In this document: piece after piece, positions 33,861 to 41,914 of the stretch
Numbering within the stretch: the stretch's first letter is position 1
Layout: each line of letters opens with the position of its first letter
From: Palsa-504 sp963822765
GTDB taxonomy: Bacteria > Actinomycetota > Actinomycetes > Streptosporangiales > Streptosporangiaceae
Length of the DNA: 64,000 nt
Assembly (NCBI GenBank): GCA_963822765.1
Contig: CAWGJL010000012.1
Location: forward strand, 186,001-250,000
Direction: 5' to 3'
The notes under the pieces: model-generated
Seen by the model: the letters and a program-made list of their open reading frames with translations, nothing else
Told to the model about the DNA's origin: nothing
Database searches by the model: none
Made by a program: the position numbers and the translations under genes

Positions 33861-35270
33861 GTGCCAGCCGGGAATGAGCAGGGCATCGGCAGCTACGACA
33901 TCGTTGTGCTCGGCGGTGGCAGCGGCGGATACGCCTGCGCGCTGCGCGCGGCCGAGCTCGGCAAGCGCGTGGCGCTGATCGAAAAGGACAAGGTCGGCGG
34001 GACCTGCCTGCATCGCGGGTGCATCCCGACCAAGGCTCTGCTGCACGCGGCCGAGATCGCGGACCAGGCCAGGGAGAGCGCGAAGTTCGGCGTCAGGACC
34101 GCATTCGAGGGCATCGACGTGCCGGGCGTGCAGAAGTACAAGAACTCGGTGGTCGACCGGCTGTGGCGCGGTCTGCAGTCCACCATCTCGGCGCGGAAGA
34201 TCGACACCATTGAGGGTTCGGGCCGGCTCGAGTCGCCGACCTCGGTCAGGGTCGGCGACACCGTCTACGAGGCCGGGCACGTGGTGCTCGCCACCGGGTC
34301 CGTGCCGCGCAGCCTGCCCGGGCTGGAGATCGACGGCACCCGCGTGATCACCTCCGACGACGCGCTGCAGCTGGACCGGGTGCCCGATTCGGTGATCATC
34401 CTCGGCGGCGGCGTGATCGGGGTCGAGTTCGCGAGTGTCTGGCGGTCGTTCGGCGCCGAGGTGACGATCGTGGAGATGCTGCCGCAGCTGCTGCCGCTGG
34501 AGGACGAGACGAGCGCGCAGGTGCTGCAGCGGGCGTTCCGCCGTCGCGGCATCCGCTTCGAGCTCAACGCCGTCTTCGAGTCGGTCAAGCACACCGACAC
34601 CGGCGTCACGGTTACCCTGGAGGGCGGCAAGACCCTCGATGCCGACCTGCTGCTCGTGGCGGTGGGCCGCGGTCCGGTTTCATCCGGTCTCGGTTACCAG
34701 GAGAACGGCGTGGCGGTCGAGCGAGGTTTCGTCACGGTGGACTCGCTCTGCCGGACCGGCGTCCCCTCGATCTCCGCGGTCGGTGACCTCATCAACACCC
34801 CGCAGCTGGCGCACGTCGGCTTCGCCGAGGGCATCATGGTGGCCGAGCGGGTCAGCGGGCTCGACGTCAGCCCGATCGACTACGACGGCGTGCCCAGGAT
34901 CACCTACAGCGACCCCGAGGTCGCGTCGGTCGGCCTGACCTCGGCCCAGGTGGCGGAGCGCCGGCTCGAGGTCGTCGAGGTCAACTACCCGCTGGGCGCC
35001 AACGGCAAGAGCGTCATCCTGCAGACCCAGGGCGCGGCCAAGGTCATCGCCGAGGCCGGTTCCGACGGGTCAGGCCCGGGACGCGTGCTCGGCATCCACC
35101 TGGTGGGCAGCAGGGTGGGCGAGCTCATCGCCGAGGGCCAGCTGATCTACAACTGGGACGCGGAGCCCTCCGACGTCGCCCAGCTCATCCACCCGCACCC
35201 GACCCAGTCCGAGGTCATCGGCGAAGCGCACCTCGCGCTGGCCGGCAAGCCCCTGCACTTCCACGCCTAA
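33861..35270 (+). CDS. lpdA: Dihydrolipoyl dehydrogenase (E3)
   Basis: 469 residues from GTG 33861 with AAGGAGG eight bases upstream. FAD site 'DIVVLGGGSGGYACALRAAE'; redox-active disulfide 'GGTCLHRGCIPTKALLHAAE'; NAD site 'VIILGGGVIGVEFASVWRSF'; second FAD motif 'ISAVGDLINTPQLAHVGFAE'; C-terminal catalytic His-Glu 'QLIHPHPTQSEVIGEAH'. It reoxidises dihydrolipoamide of the 2-oxoacid dehydrogenase complexes and is encoded 13 bases before the E2 gene. Confidence 0.96.
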   Translation: MPAGNEQGIGSYDIVVLGGGSGGYACALRAAELGKRVALIEKDKVGGTCLHRGCIPTKALLHAAEIADQARESAKFGVRTAFEGIDVPGVQKYKNSVVDRLWRGLQSTISARKIDTIEGSGRLESPTSVRVGDTVYEAGHVVLATGSVPRSLPGLEIDGTRVITSDDALQLDRVPDSVIILGGGVIGVEFASVWRSFGAEVTIVEMLPQLLPLEDETSAQVLQRAFRRRGIRFELNAVFESVKHTDTGVTVTLEGGKTLDADLLLVAVGRGPVSSGLGYQENGVAVERGFVTVDSLCRTGVPSISAVGDLINTPQLAHVGFAEGIMVAERVSGLDVSPIDYDGVPRITYSDPEVASVGLTSAQVAERRLEVVEVNYPLGANGKSVILQTQGAAKVIAEAGSDGSGPGRVLGIHLVGSRVGELIAEGQLIYNWDAEPSDVAQLIHPHPTQSEVIGEAHLALAGKPLHFHA

Positions 35271-35283
35271 AGGAGTCACCAGA

Positions 35284-36975
35284 ATGTCGGTCTCGGTATC
35301 CATGCCGCAGCTCGGTGAGAGCGTCACCGAGGGTACCGTCACGCGCTGGCTGAAGAAGGAAGGCGAGCGCGTGGAGGTGGACGAGCCGCTCCTCGAGGTG
35401 TCGACGGACAAGGTAGACACCGAGATTCCCTCGCCCGCGTCCGGGATCTTGCGCTCCATCGCGGTCGACGAGGACGAGACGGTCGCGGTAGGCGCCCAGC
35501 TGGCGGTCATCGAGGACAGCGAGACCAGCGACTCCGCGGCAGCGCCGGCCAGCCCGCCCGCTCCCCAGGACGCCTCGGCGCCGCCGGAGGCCGCCGAGCC
35601 GGCCGCGGACGCCGCAGAATCCGCGTCGGCCGCGGCGCCGGAACCGGCCAGTACCAGTTCTGACGGGTGGAGCACGCCCAGCTACACCCCGCCGAGCCCG
35701 GGCTACGCCCCGCCGCCGTCCTACGGCCAGCCCGCCGCGCCGGCTCAGTCGCAGCCTTATGCGGCAGCGGCCCCGCAGGCACCCGCCGCGCAGCCGGCGT
35801 CGGCGCCCTCACAGCCGTACCCGGCGCCGGCCCCGCAGGCCCAGCCATCGGCCTACGCACCGCCGGCCCCGCAGGTCCCGTCGGCGCCCGCCCAGGATGA
35901 GGCGCCGGCCGAGGCTCCGGCCGCCGACGAGGAGTACCCGGCACCGACGCCGCTGCCCGGGGCGGGCGAGGCGCCTTACGTCACGCCCCTGGTCCGCAAG
36001 CTCGCCGCCGAGCATGCGGTGAACCTGGAAACCGTCACCGGGACCGGTGTCGGCGGGCGGATCCGCAAGCAGGATGTCATCGAGGCCGCCCGCGCGCAGC
36101 GCGGGTCGCAGGCCGCCCAGGCGCCGCAGGATGCGCCTGCCGCCGTGGTACCCCAGCAAGCGCAGCGGCTTCCCGACGGGGGCGCCCAGCCCGCCGCCGC
36201 CCAGCCCGCAGCCCCGGCCGCCCCGGCGGCCAGGCGCCCGGCCGTGGTGCCATCCTCGCTGCGCGGCACCACCCAGCGGATGTCCCGGCCGCGCCAGGTG
36301 ATCGCGCAGCGGATGGTCGAGTCGCTACAGACGTCGGCGCAGCTCACCACCGTGGTCGAGGCCGACGTGACGGCCATCGCCCGGCTGCGGGACCGGGCCA
36401 AGGCGGACTTCGAGGCCCGGGAAGGCGTCAAGCTGACCTTCCTCCCGTTCTTCGCGCTGGCCGCCGTCGAGGCCCTGAAGATGCACCCGAAGCTCAACGC
36501 GGTGATCAACGGGGACCAGGTCACCTACCACGACGCCGAGCACCTCGGGGTGGCGGTCGACACCGAGCGCGGCCTCATGGTGCCGGTGATCCACAACGCG
36601 GGTGACCTGAACATCGGCGGCCTGGCGCGCAAGATCGGTGACCTCGCCCAGCGCACCAGGTCCGGGCAGGTCGGTCCGGATGAGCTGGCCGGCGGCACGT
36701 TCACGCTGACCAACACGGGCAGCCGCGGCGCCCTGTTCGACACGCCCATCATCAACCAGCCGCAGGTCGCCATCCTCGGCACGGGCACCGTCGTCCGGCG
36801 CCCGGTCGTGGTGGAGGACCCCGCGCTCGGCGAGGTGATCGCGGTGCGTTCGATGGTGTACCTGGCGCTGACCTACGACCACCGGCTGGTCGACGGCGCC
36901 GATGCGGCCCGGTTCCTGACCACGGTCAAGAACCGGCTGGAAGAAGGGGCCTTCGAAACCGAACTCGGACTATAA
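35284..36975 (+). CDS. sucB: Dihydrolipoamide acyltransferase (E2), 2-oxoglutarate dehydrogenase type
   Basis: 563 residues with AAAGGAG in front. Domain order: one lipoyl domain (residues 1-78) with the lipoylated Lys in 'EVSTDKVDTEIPSPASG'; a long Ala/Pro/Ser/Gln linker to about 220; the E3-binding domain 'YVTPLVRKLAAEHAVNLETV' with 'GTGVGGRIRKQDVIEAA'; a second Ala/Pro linker; and the catalytic domain from about 330 ending in 'YDHRLVDGADAARFLTTVK' with catalytic His and Asp. E1 is not in the window. Several actinobacterial E2 proteins have two or more lipoyl domains, so the single domain is noteworthy. Confidence 0.94.
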   Translation: MSVSVSMPQLGESVTEGTVTRWLKKEGERVEVDEPLLEVSTDKVDTEIPSPASGILRSIAVDEDETVAVGAQLAVIEDSETSDSAAAPASPPAPQDASAPPEAAEPAADAAESASAAAPEPASTSSDGWSTPSYTPPSPGYAPPPSYGQPAAPAQSQPYAAAAPQAPAAQPASAPSQPYPAPAPQAQPSAYAPPAPQVPSAPAQDEAPAEAPAADEEYPAPTPLPGAGEAPYVTPLVRKLAAEHAVNLETVTGTGVGGRIRKQDVIEAARAQRGSQAAQAPQDAPAAVVPQQAQRLPDGGAQPAAAQPAAPAAPAARRPAVVPSSLRGTTQRMSRPRQVIAQRMVESLQTSAQLTTVVEADVTAIARLRDRAKADFEAREGVKLTFLPFFALAAVEALKMHPKLNAVINGDQVTYHDAEHLGVAVDTERGLMVPVIHNAGDLNIGGLARKIGDLAQRTRSGQVGPDELAGGTFTLTNTGSRGALFDTPIINQPQVAILGTGTVVRRPVVVEDPALGEVIAVRSMVYLALTYDHRLVDGADAARFLTTVKNRLEEGAFETELGL

Positions 36976-36984
36976 CCAGCCTGG

Positions 36985-37899
36985 ATGAAGGTCGCCGTAA
37001 CCGGGTCTTCCGGTTTGATCGGGACCGCGCTGGTGGCCAGCCTCCGCTCGGACGGCCATCAGGTCATCAGGCTGGTCCGGCGGGCGCCGCGATCCGCGGA
37101 CGAGGTGCGCTGGGATCCGCGGGCGGCCGATGCGGGACTCGGCGCCGAGCACGGCGCGCTGGAGGGCATCGGCGCCTGCGTCCACCTGGCCGGCGCCGGG
37201 GTGGCCAGCCGCCGCTGGACGCGCAGGTACAAGACGGAGATCCGGGCCAGCCGGGTGCTCGGCACCCGTGCCCTGGCCGGTGCGCTGGCCCGGCTCGGTT
37301 CGCGGCCCGCCACGCTGGTGGCAGCCTCGGCCATCGGCTGGTACGGCGAGACCGGCGGCCGTGAGGTGGACGAGACCGCCCCGGCCGGGGAGAGCTTCCT
37401 CGCCCGGCTGGTCCGGGACTGGGAGGCGGCCGCGGACCCGGCCGCCGAGGCCGGCATCCGCGTCGTGCATCCCCGCAGCGGCCTGGTCCTGACCCCGGCG
37501 GGCGGCCTGATGGCACGGCTGCTCCCGCTGGCCAGGCTCGGCCTGTGCCCCCGGTTCGGGGCGGGCACGCAGGTCATGAGCTGGGTCTCGCTAGCTGACG
37601 AGATCGGCGCGATCCGGTTCCTGATGGACCGCAAGGACGTCAGCGGCCCGGTCAACGTCACCGCCCCCGAGCCGGTCACCAATGCCGCGTTCACGGCCGC
37701 CCTGAACGCGGCGGCCGGACGCCGGGATCTGCCCTGGCTGCGCGTACCCGGGCCGCTGCTGCGCGCCGGCCTGGGCGAGGCCTCCGTGGAGCTGCTGAGC
37801 AGTACCCGGGTGATCCCTAAGCGCCTGGCCGCGGCCGGCTACCAGTTCCGCTACGCCACGCTGCCCGAGGCCCTGGCCGGAGAACTCGCCGTCCGCTAA
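36985..37899 (+). CDS. TIGR01777-family SDR epimerase-like protein
   Basis: 304 residues, nine bases after sucB. The N-terminal Rossmann motif 'KVAVTGSSGLIGTALVASLR' and 'ACVHLAGAGVASRRW' are followed by 'VAASAIGWYGETGGREVDET' and a C-terminal DUF1731 segment 'LPWLRVPGPLLRAGLGEASV' with 'VIPKRLAAAGYQFRYATL'. This is the TIGR01777/SDR39U1 family, a putative NAD(P)-dependent enzyme of unknown substrate that is often linked with lipoate genes in actinobacteria. The ATG has a weak ribosome site; coupling to sucB is likely. Confidence 0.9.
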   Translation: MKVAVTGSSGLIGTALVASLRSDGHQVIRLVRRAPRSADEVRWDPRAADAGLGAEHGALEGIGACVHLAGAGVASRRWTRRYKTEIRASRVLGTRALAGALARLGSRPATLVAASAIGWYGETGGREVDETAPAGESFLARLVRDWEAAADPAAEAGIRVVHPRSGLVLTPAGGLMARLLPLARLGLCPRFGAGTQVMSWVSLADEIGAIRFLMDRKDVSGPVNVTAPEPVTNAAFTAALNAAAGRRDLPWLRVPGPLLRAGLGEASVELLSSTRVIPKRLAAAGYQFRYATLPEALAGELAVR

Positions 37900-38023
37900 G
37901 GCCGGATTCCCCGGGATCGTTTGTTCGTCGCACTAGCTGCCGGGGCACATCCTTCCTCGGGGTCACTGGTCGGCCAGTGGCCACGGCCCGCCGCCGCAGG
38001 CGGCCAGACCGACAAGGACGGCG

Positions 38024-38944
38024 ATGAAACGCAGGCGCGGATTGGTCACGGGGGTCGCGACGATCCTGCTCGGCTTGGTTCCGGTCCCGCTCCTGGCCGG
38101 GCCGGCCAGCGCCTCGGTGTCGGTCAGCTGCAGGTCGGCGGCTCACCCCTCGCTCGCGGCCAGGCTGGACCGTGACATCGACCGGGCCCTGCGCGGGCGG
38201 GTCTCCGCCGTCGCGATCGGCGTCGATGACCCCGGCCAGAGACTGCAGTGCTGGCTCAACAGCTCGGCGCACTTCGACTCGGCCAGCGTGGTGAAGGTGA
38301 CTATCCTCAGCGCGCTCCTGCGTAAGGCCCAGGAGCAGCACCGGCACCTGACCCGGACCGAGGCGGCCCTAGCCAGGGAGATGATCACCGAGTCGGACAA
38401 CGCCGCCGCCTCCGACCTGTGGGACGACGTGGGCCGGTACGACCTGCAGCACTTCCTGAACCTGGCGCACATGACCCGGACCTACCCGGGCCCGGGTCCC
38501 TACTGGGGCCTGACCCAGATCACCGCGTACAACGAGACACTGCTGCTGCAGCTCCTGATGAACCGGAACCCGGTGCTCGACACCGCCTCACGCGACTACG
38601 TCCTCGACCTGATGGCCCAGGTCATCCCCGCGCAGCGCTGGGGTGTCCCGGTCGGCGCGCCGACCAGCCTCACCGTCCACGTCAAGAACGGCTGGCTGCC
38701 GCTGTTCACGCACGGCTGGCGCATCCACAGCATCGGCGCCTTCACCGGACGCGGCGGCGGTTACAGCATCGTGGTGCTGACCCAGGACAACCCGACGATG
38801 CTCTACGGGATCGACACCATCGAGGCGATCGCCAAGGTGGTCAACCGCGACCTGAACCCGGCCGCGAAATCACGCGTCCCGTCCTCGGCGCCCGCCCCGT
38901 CGTGGGGCACGCCGGACGAGTCCGTCCCCGAGGGCACGGCTTGA
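38024..38944 (+). CDS. Secreted class A beta-lactamase-fold serine hydrolase
   Basis: 306 residues. The signal peptide is a basic start MKRRRG, hydrophobic 'LVTGVATILLGLVPVPLLAG' and a cleavage region PASA-SV near residue 31. The catalytic SxxK is Ser88-Val-Val-Lys91 in 'FDSASVVKVTILSALL'. The SDN loop is at 124-126 ('ITESDNAAASD'), and the KTG box is replaced by KNG in 'VHVKNGWLPLF'. This is the pattern of the many non-beta-lactamase serine hydrolases of actinomycetes; true beta-lactamase activity is unlikely but untested. The C-terminal tail is Pro/Ser-rich. The gene seems monocistronic. Confidence 0.85.
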   Translation: MKRRRGLVTGVATILLGLVPVPLLAGPASASVSVSCRSAAHPSLAARLDRDIDRALRGRVSAVAIGVDDPGQRLQCWLNSSAHFDSASVVKVTILSALLRKAQEQHRHLTRTEAALAREMITESDNAAASDLWDDVGRYDLQHFLNLAHMTRTYPGPGPYWGLTQITAYNETLLLQLLMNRNPVLDTASRDYVLDLMAQVIPAQRWGVPVGAPTSLTVHVKNGWLPLFTHGWRIHSIGAFTGRGGGYSIVVLTQDNPTMLYGIDTIEAIAKVVNRDLNPAAKSRVPSSAPAPSWGTPDESVPEGTA

Positions 38945-39016
38945 CCTGGAGCGCGCTCTAGCAGCCAGACTTGCACTCAGCGCCCGGACGTACGGGCGGC
39001 TGGGAGAGAATCCGGG

Positions 39017-39202
39017 ATGAAATACCGCACGATTGGCACGGACCCCAAGACCCGCCGTGAGGTGAGCGTGCTCAGCCTGGGCGCGATGCACTTCGGCACG
39101 GCGACCGACGGAGTTCGCGGGTCAAAGGCGATCACCTACGTCATCCTAAGCTCCGCTTTCCCGGATGACGCTACCGCTGGGAGCGGCGCGGCCGGAACTT
39201 GA
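39017..39202 (+). pseudogene. 5' fragment of an aldo/keto reductase
   Basis: The first 34 codons, 'MKYRTIGTDPKTRREVSVLS' and 'LGAMHFGTATD', are the typical N-terminus of an aldo/keto reductase, with a proper ribosome site (GGGAGAG). After about 39118 the similarity ends abruptly and the frame runs into antisense of the small membrane gene at 39171, stopping at 39202. The barrel, the catalytic Tyr/Lys and the NADPH site are all missing, so this is a truncated relic. Confidence 0.7.
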
Positions 39203-39326
39203 CCCAGGCGATGGCGCCGATGGCCAGCACGAGCAGCCAAGGAGAAAACAGGACGTGCACGACGAAGCTGAGCACGATCAGGGCCACGACGGCGATAAGG
39301 GCGAGGGCAATGATGATTGCGAACAT
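39171..39326 (-). CDS. Small membrane protein (51 aa)
   Basis: ATG at 39326 with GGAG ten bases upstream; TAG at 39171. The product has two contiguous hydrophobic helices, FAIIIALALIAVVALIVLSF and FSPWLLVLAIGAIAWVKF, and a basic end RPRRSQR. It overlaps the aldo/keto reductase relic on the other strand by 32 bases. It resembles the small two-helix membrane proteins often found in actinobacterial intergenic spaces; the function is unknown. Confidence 0.6.
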   Translation of the reverse strand: MFAIIIALALIAVVALIVLSFVVHVLFSPWLLVLAIGAIAWVKFRPRRSQR

Positions 39327-39510
39327 TTTGCTACATCTCCATTCAGGTCAGGCGGTCGGCGGTGCCTGTGTCCATGCTTCAAGCCTGCCGCCGGAGCCGG
39401 CCGCCGTCGATCGGGATCAGCCCTGGTTGCACCCTGGTATGCCACCCCGAGGGCGTCAGGGTCATCCCTGACCGAGGTCGGGATGAAAAGCAACGTGATA
39501 GACACGTGGC

Positions 39511-40470
39511 ATGGCCGCCTCCCAGGTACCGGACCTTGCCGATGTCCTCGCCGCGCGTCAGCGCATCGCGCCTTACCTCCAGCCAACCCCGCTGTACCGC
39601 TATCCCGCACTGGATGCGATGACCGGGGCCCGGCTACGGGTCAAGCACGAGAACCACCAGCCGGTGGGCGCCTTCAAGGTCCGAGGCGGCGTGAATCTGG
39701 TCAGCCAGCTGAGTGAAGATGAGCGACGCCGTGGTGTTATCGCCGCCTCGACCGGCAATCATGGCCAGTCGGTGGCCTACGCGGCCGACTTGTTCGGGGT
39801 ACGGGCGGTGATCTGCATGCCCGAGCAGGCCAACCCGGTGAAGGTCGAGTCGATGCGGGCCATGGGCGCCGAGGTGGTCTTCCACGGCCGTGACTTCGAT
39901 GAGGCCCGTGAGCACTGCGAGAAGCAGGCCACCGAGCACGGATACCGCTACATCCACTCCGGGAACGAGCCGGCGCTCGTCGCGGGCGTGGCCACCTACA
40001 CCGTGGAGATCCTCGAGGCCCAGCCGGACACGGAGGTGATCGTGGTCCCGGTCGGCGGCGGTAGCGGGGCGGCGGGGACCTGCGTGGTGGCCAAGGCCGT
40101 GCGCTCGTCGGTCGAGGTGATCGGCGTGCAGTCCGAGGCGGCCCCGGCCGCGTACCGCTCCTGGCGATCGGGCGTTCTCGTCGAGGACACCACCAGCACG
40201 TTCGCGGAAGGCCTGGCCACCAGGACCGCGTTCGACCTGCCGCAGCAGATCTTGCGGGACCTGCTGGATGACTTCGTGCTGGTCTCTGAGAGTGCGCTGA
40301 AGGCGGCGACGCGGCTGATGATCGAGAAGACGCGCAACCTCGTGGAGCCGGCCGGGGCGGCCGCCCTGGCCGCGGTGCTGGGCGCTCCCCAGCGCTTCGC
40401 GGGCCGGAAGGTAGCAATCATCTGCAGCGGCGGCAACATCAGCCCGGCCCAGCTAACCGGACTGTGGTAA
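39511..40470 (+). CDS. PLP-dependent threonine/serine dehydratase-like enzyme
   Basis: 319 residues, the length of the catabolic threonine dehydratase/serine racemase group without an ACT domain. The PLP Lys56 is in 'HQPVGAFKVRGGVNL', the substrate loop in 'VIAASTGNHGQSVAYAA' and the phosphate-binding glycine loop in 'VVPVGGGSGAAGTCVV'. 'NLVEPAGAAALAA' is the conserved C-terminal helix. It deaminates or racemises a hydroxy amino acid; which one cannot be told. Its 3' end overlaps the convergent ndh gene by 32 bases. Confidence 0.88.
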   Translation: MAASQVPDLADVLAARQRIAPYLQPTPLYRYPALDAMTGARLRVKHENHQPVGAFKVRGGVNLVSQLSEDERRRGVIAASTGNHGQSVAYAADLFGVRAVICMPEQANPVKVESMRAMGAEVVFHGRDFDEAREHCEKQATEHGYRYIHSGNEPALVAGVATYTVEILEAQPDTEVIVVPVGGGSGAAGTCVVAKAVRSSVEVIGVQSEAAPAAYRSWRSGVLVEDTTSTFAEGLATRTAFDLPQQILRDLLDDFVLVSESALKAATRLMIEKTRNLVEPAGAAALAAVLGAPQRFAGRKVAIICSGGNISPAQLTGLW

Positions 40471-41749
40471 CGGCGTCGCGGAAGTCGTCGGCGGGGTGCT
40501 CCAGGGAGGTGAGCTGGGCGGTCTCGCGACGGAAGAACATGGCGAGCGTCCAGTCGGCGAGCACCCGGACCTTGTGGCTGAGGGTCGGTACCCAGAACAG
40601 GTGGTAGACGCGGTGCGCCAGCCAGCCGGCGAAGCCGGTGAGCCGGATCCGGTACACCTGCGCTATCCCCTGGTGGTGGCCGAGCCCGGCGACCGACCCG
40701 GCGTAGGCGTGCCGGTAGGGCTTGAGCTGGCGGCCGCGCGCGAAGGCGACGACGTTACGGGCCATCACCTTGCTCTGCCGCACCGCGTGCTGCGCGTTCG
40801 GCGCGCAGAACTCACCGGGCCGGCTCAGGTCAGGCACGGCCGCGATGTCCCCCGCGGCGAACACGCCCGGCATTCCCGTGACCGCCAGGTCCGCGCCGAC
40901 CTGAATCCGGCCGGCCTGGTCGGTCGGCAGGCCGGCCGCCGCGGCCAGCGGGCTCGGCCGCACGCCGGCCGCCCAGACCAGGGTGCCCGCCGCCAGTTCG
41001 GTCCCGTCGTCCAGCAGGACAGTATCGTGCGCGGCCGAGCCAAGCCGGGTGTACAGCCGCACGTCGACGCCGCGCCGCCGCAGCGCGCGCAGCGTCCACT
41101 GGCCCAGCCGCTCATCGAGCTCGGGCAGGATCCGGCCCGCCGCCTCGACCAGCACCCAGCGCAGCTCGGCCGGGTCCAGCGCCGGGTAGAACCGCACGGC
41201 CTCGTCGGCGAGCCCCTGCAGCTCGGCCAGCGCCTCGACCCCGGCGAACCCGCCGCCCACGACCACGAACGTGAGCGCGGCCGCGCGGATGGCCCGATCA
41301 TCGGCCGACGCCGCCACGGCCAGCTGGCCGAGCACGTGATTGCGCAGATGCACCGCCTCGCTGACCGTCTTGAACCCGGCACCGTATTCGGCCAGGCCCG
41401 GCACCGGCAGCACCCGCGACACCGACCCGGCGGCCATCACCAGCACGTCATAACGCAGGACACGCTCCGGACCGCGGGCCGGGGCGAACACCGCCAGGCG
41501 GCTGGCGTGATCAATGCTGACGATCTTCCCGGTCAGCACGCGGGTGTGCCGGAGGACCCGCGGCAGCGGAGCGATTACGTGCCGCGGCTCGACCGAACCC
41601 CCGGCCGCCTCGGCCAGGAACGGCTGATAGGTCATGTACCCGCGCGGGTCCACCACGGTGACCGTGGCCTCGCCTCGGCGTAGCAGGCGTTCCAGCCGCC
41701 GCGCCGTGTACATCCCGATATAACCGCCGCCCACGATCAAGATCTCCAT
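40439..41749 (-). CDS. ndh: Type II NADH:quinone oxidoreductase (NDH-2)
   Basis: 436 residues from ATG 41749 with AAGGAG six bases upstream. FAD motif 'MEILIVGGGYIGMYTARRLE'; NADH motif 'LTFVVVGGGFAGVEALAELQ'; second FAD motif 'MPGVFAAGDIAAVPDLSRPG'; quinone-site region 'NAQHAVRQSKVMARNVVA'; and a C-terminal membrane-anchoring stretch 'GFAGWLAHRVYHLFWVP'. This non-proton-pumping dehydrogenase feeds electrons from NADH to menaquinone. It is divergent from a QcrB-like cytochrome b gene across 165 bases, which suggests linked control and function. Confidence 0.92.
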   Translation of the reverse strand: MEILIVGGGYIGMYTARRLERLLRRGEATVTVVDPRGYMTYQPFLAEAAGGSVEPRHVIAPLPRVLRHTRVLTGKIVSIDHASRLAVFAPARGPERVLRYDVLVMAAGSVSRVLPVPGLAEYGAGFKTVSEAVHLRNHVLGQLAVAASADDRAIRAAALTFVVVGGGFAGVEALAELQGLADEAVRFYPALDPAELRWVLVEAAGRILPELDERLGQWTLRALRRRGVDVRLYTRLGSAAHDTVLLDDGTELAAGTLVWAAGVRPSPLAAAAGLPTDQAGRIQVGADLAVTGMPGVFAAGDIAAVPDLSRPGEFCAPNAQHAVRQSKVMARNVVAFARGRQLKPYRHAYAGSVAGLGHHQGIAQVYRIRLTGFAGWLAHRVYHLFWVPTLSHKVRVLADWTLAMFFRRETAQLTSLEHPADDFRDAVTTVRLAGPG

Positions 41750-41914
41750 GACGAGCTCCTTCCGTACCGCTCGCCAGCTAAGACGCGGGCACCCGGCCGG
41801 GCGTGACACCCCTGATATGACGCGGTACGTGACCGGTGTCTCACCCCGTCGTGTCACTTCGGCTCCGGCCGTCCAGTCTCCCGTATGGGGGCATTACGGC
41901 TCGAGGGAGAGGTC
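41750..41914. promoter_or_regulatory. Divergent ndh / cytochrome b intergenic region with GTGACAC-type elements
   Basis: GTGACAC at 41803-41809 and its reverse complement GTGTCAC at 41851-41857 flank a GTGA-n8-TCAC element at about 41829-41844. These repeated half-sites could bind a redox- or quinone-responsive regulator acting on both genes. No known consensus is matched. Confidence 0.35.

Noticed and set aside
40496..41683. Long plus-strand frame opposite ndh
   Set aside because: Translation is His/Arg/Gly-rich without domains; the NDH-2 motifs are on the minus strand.
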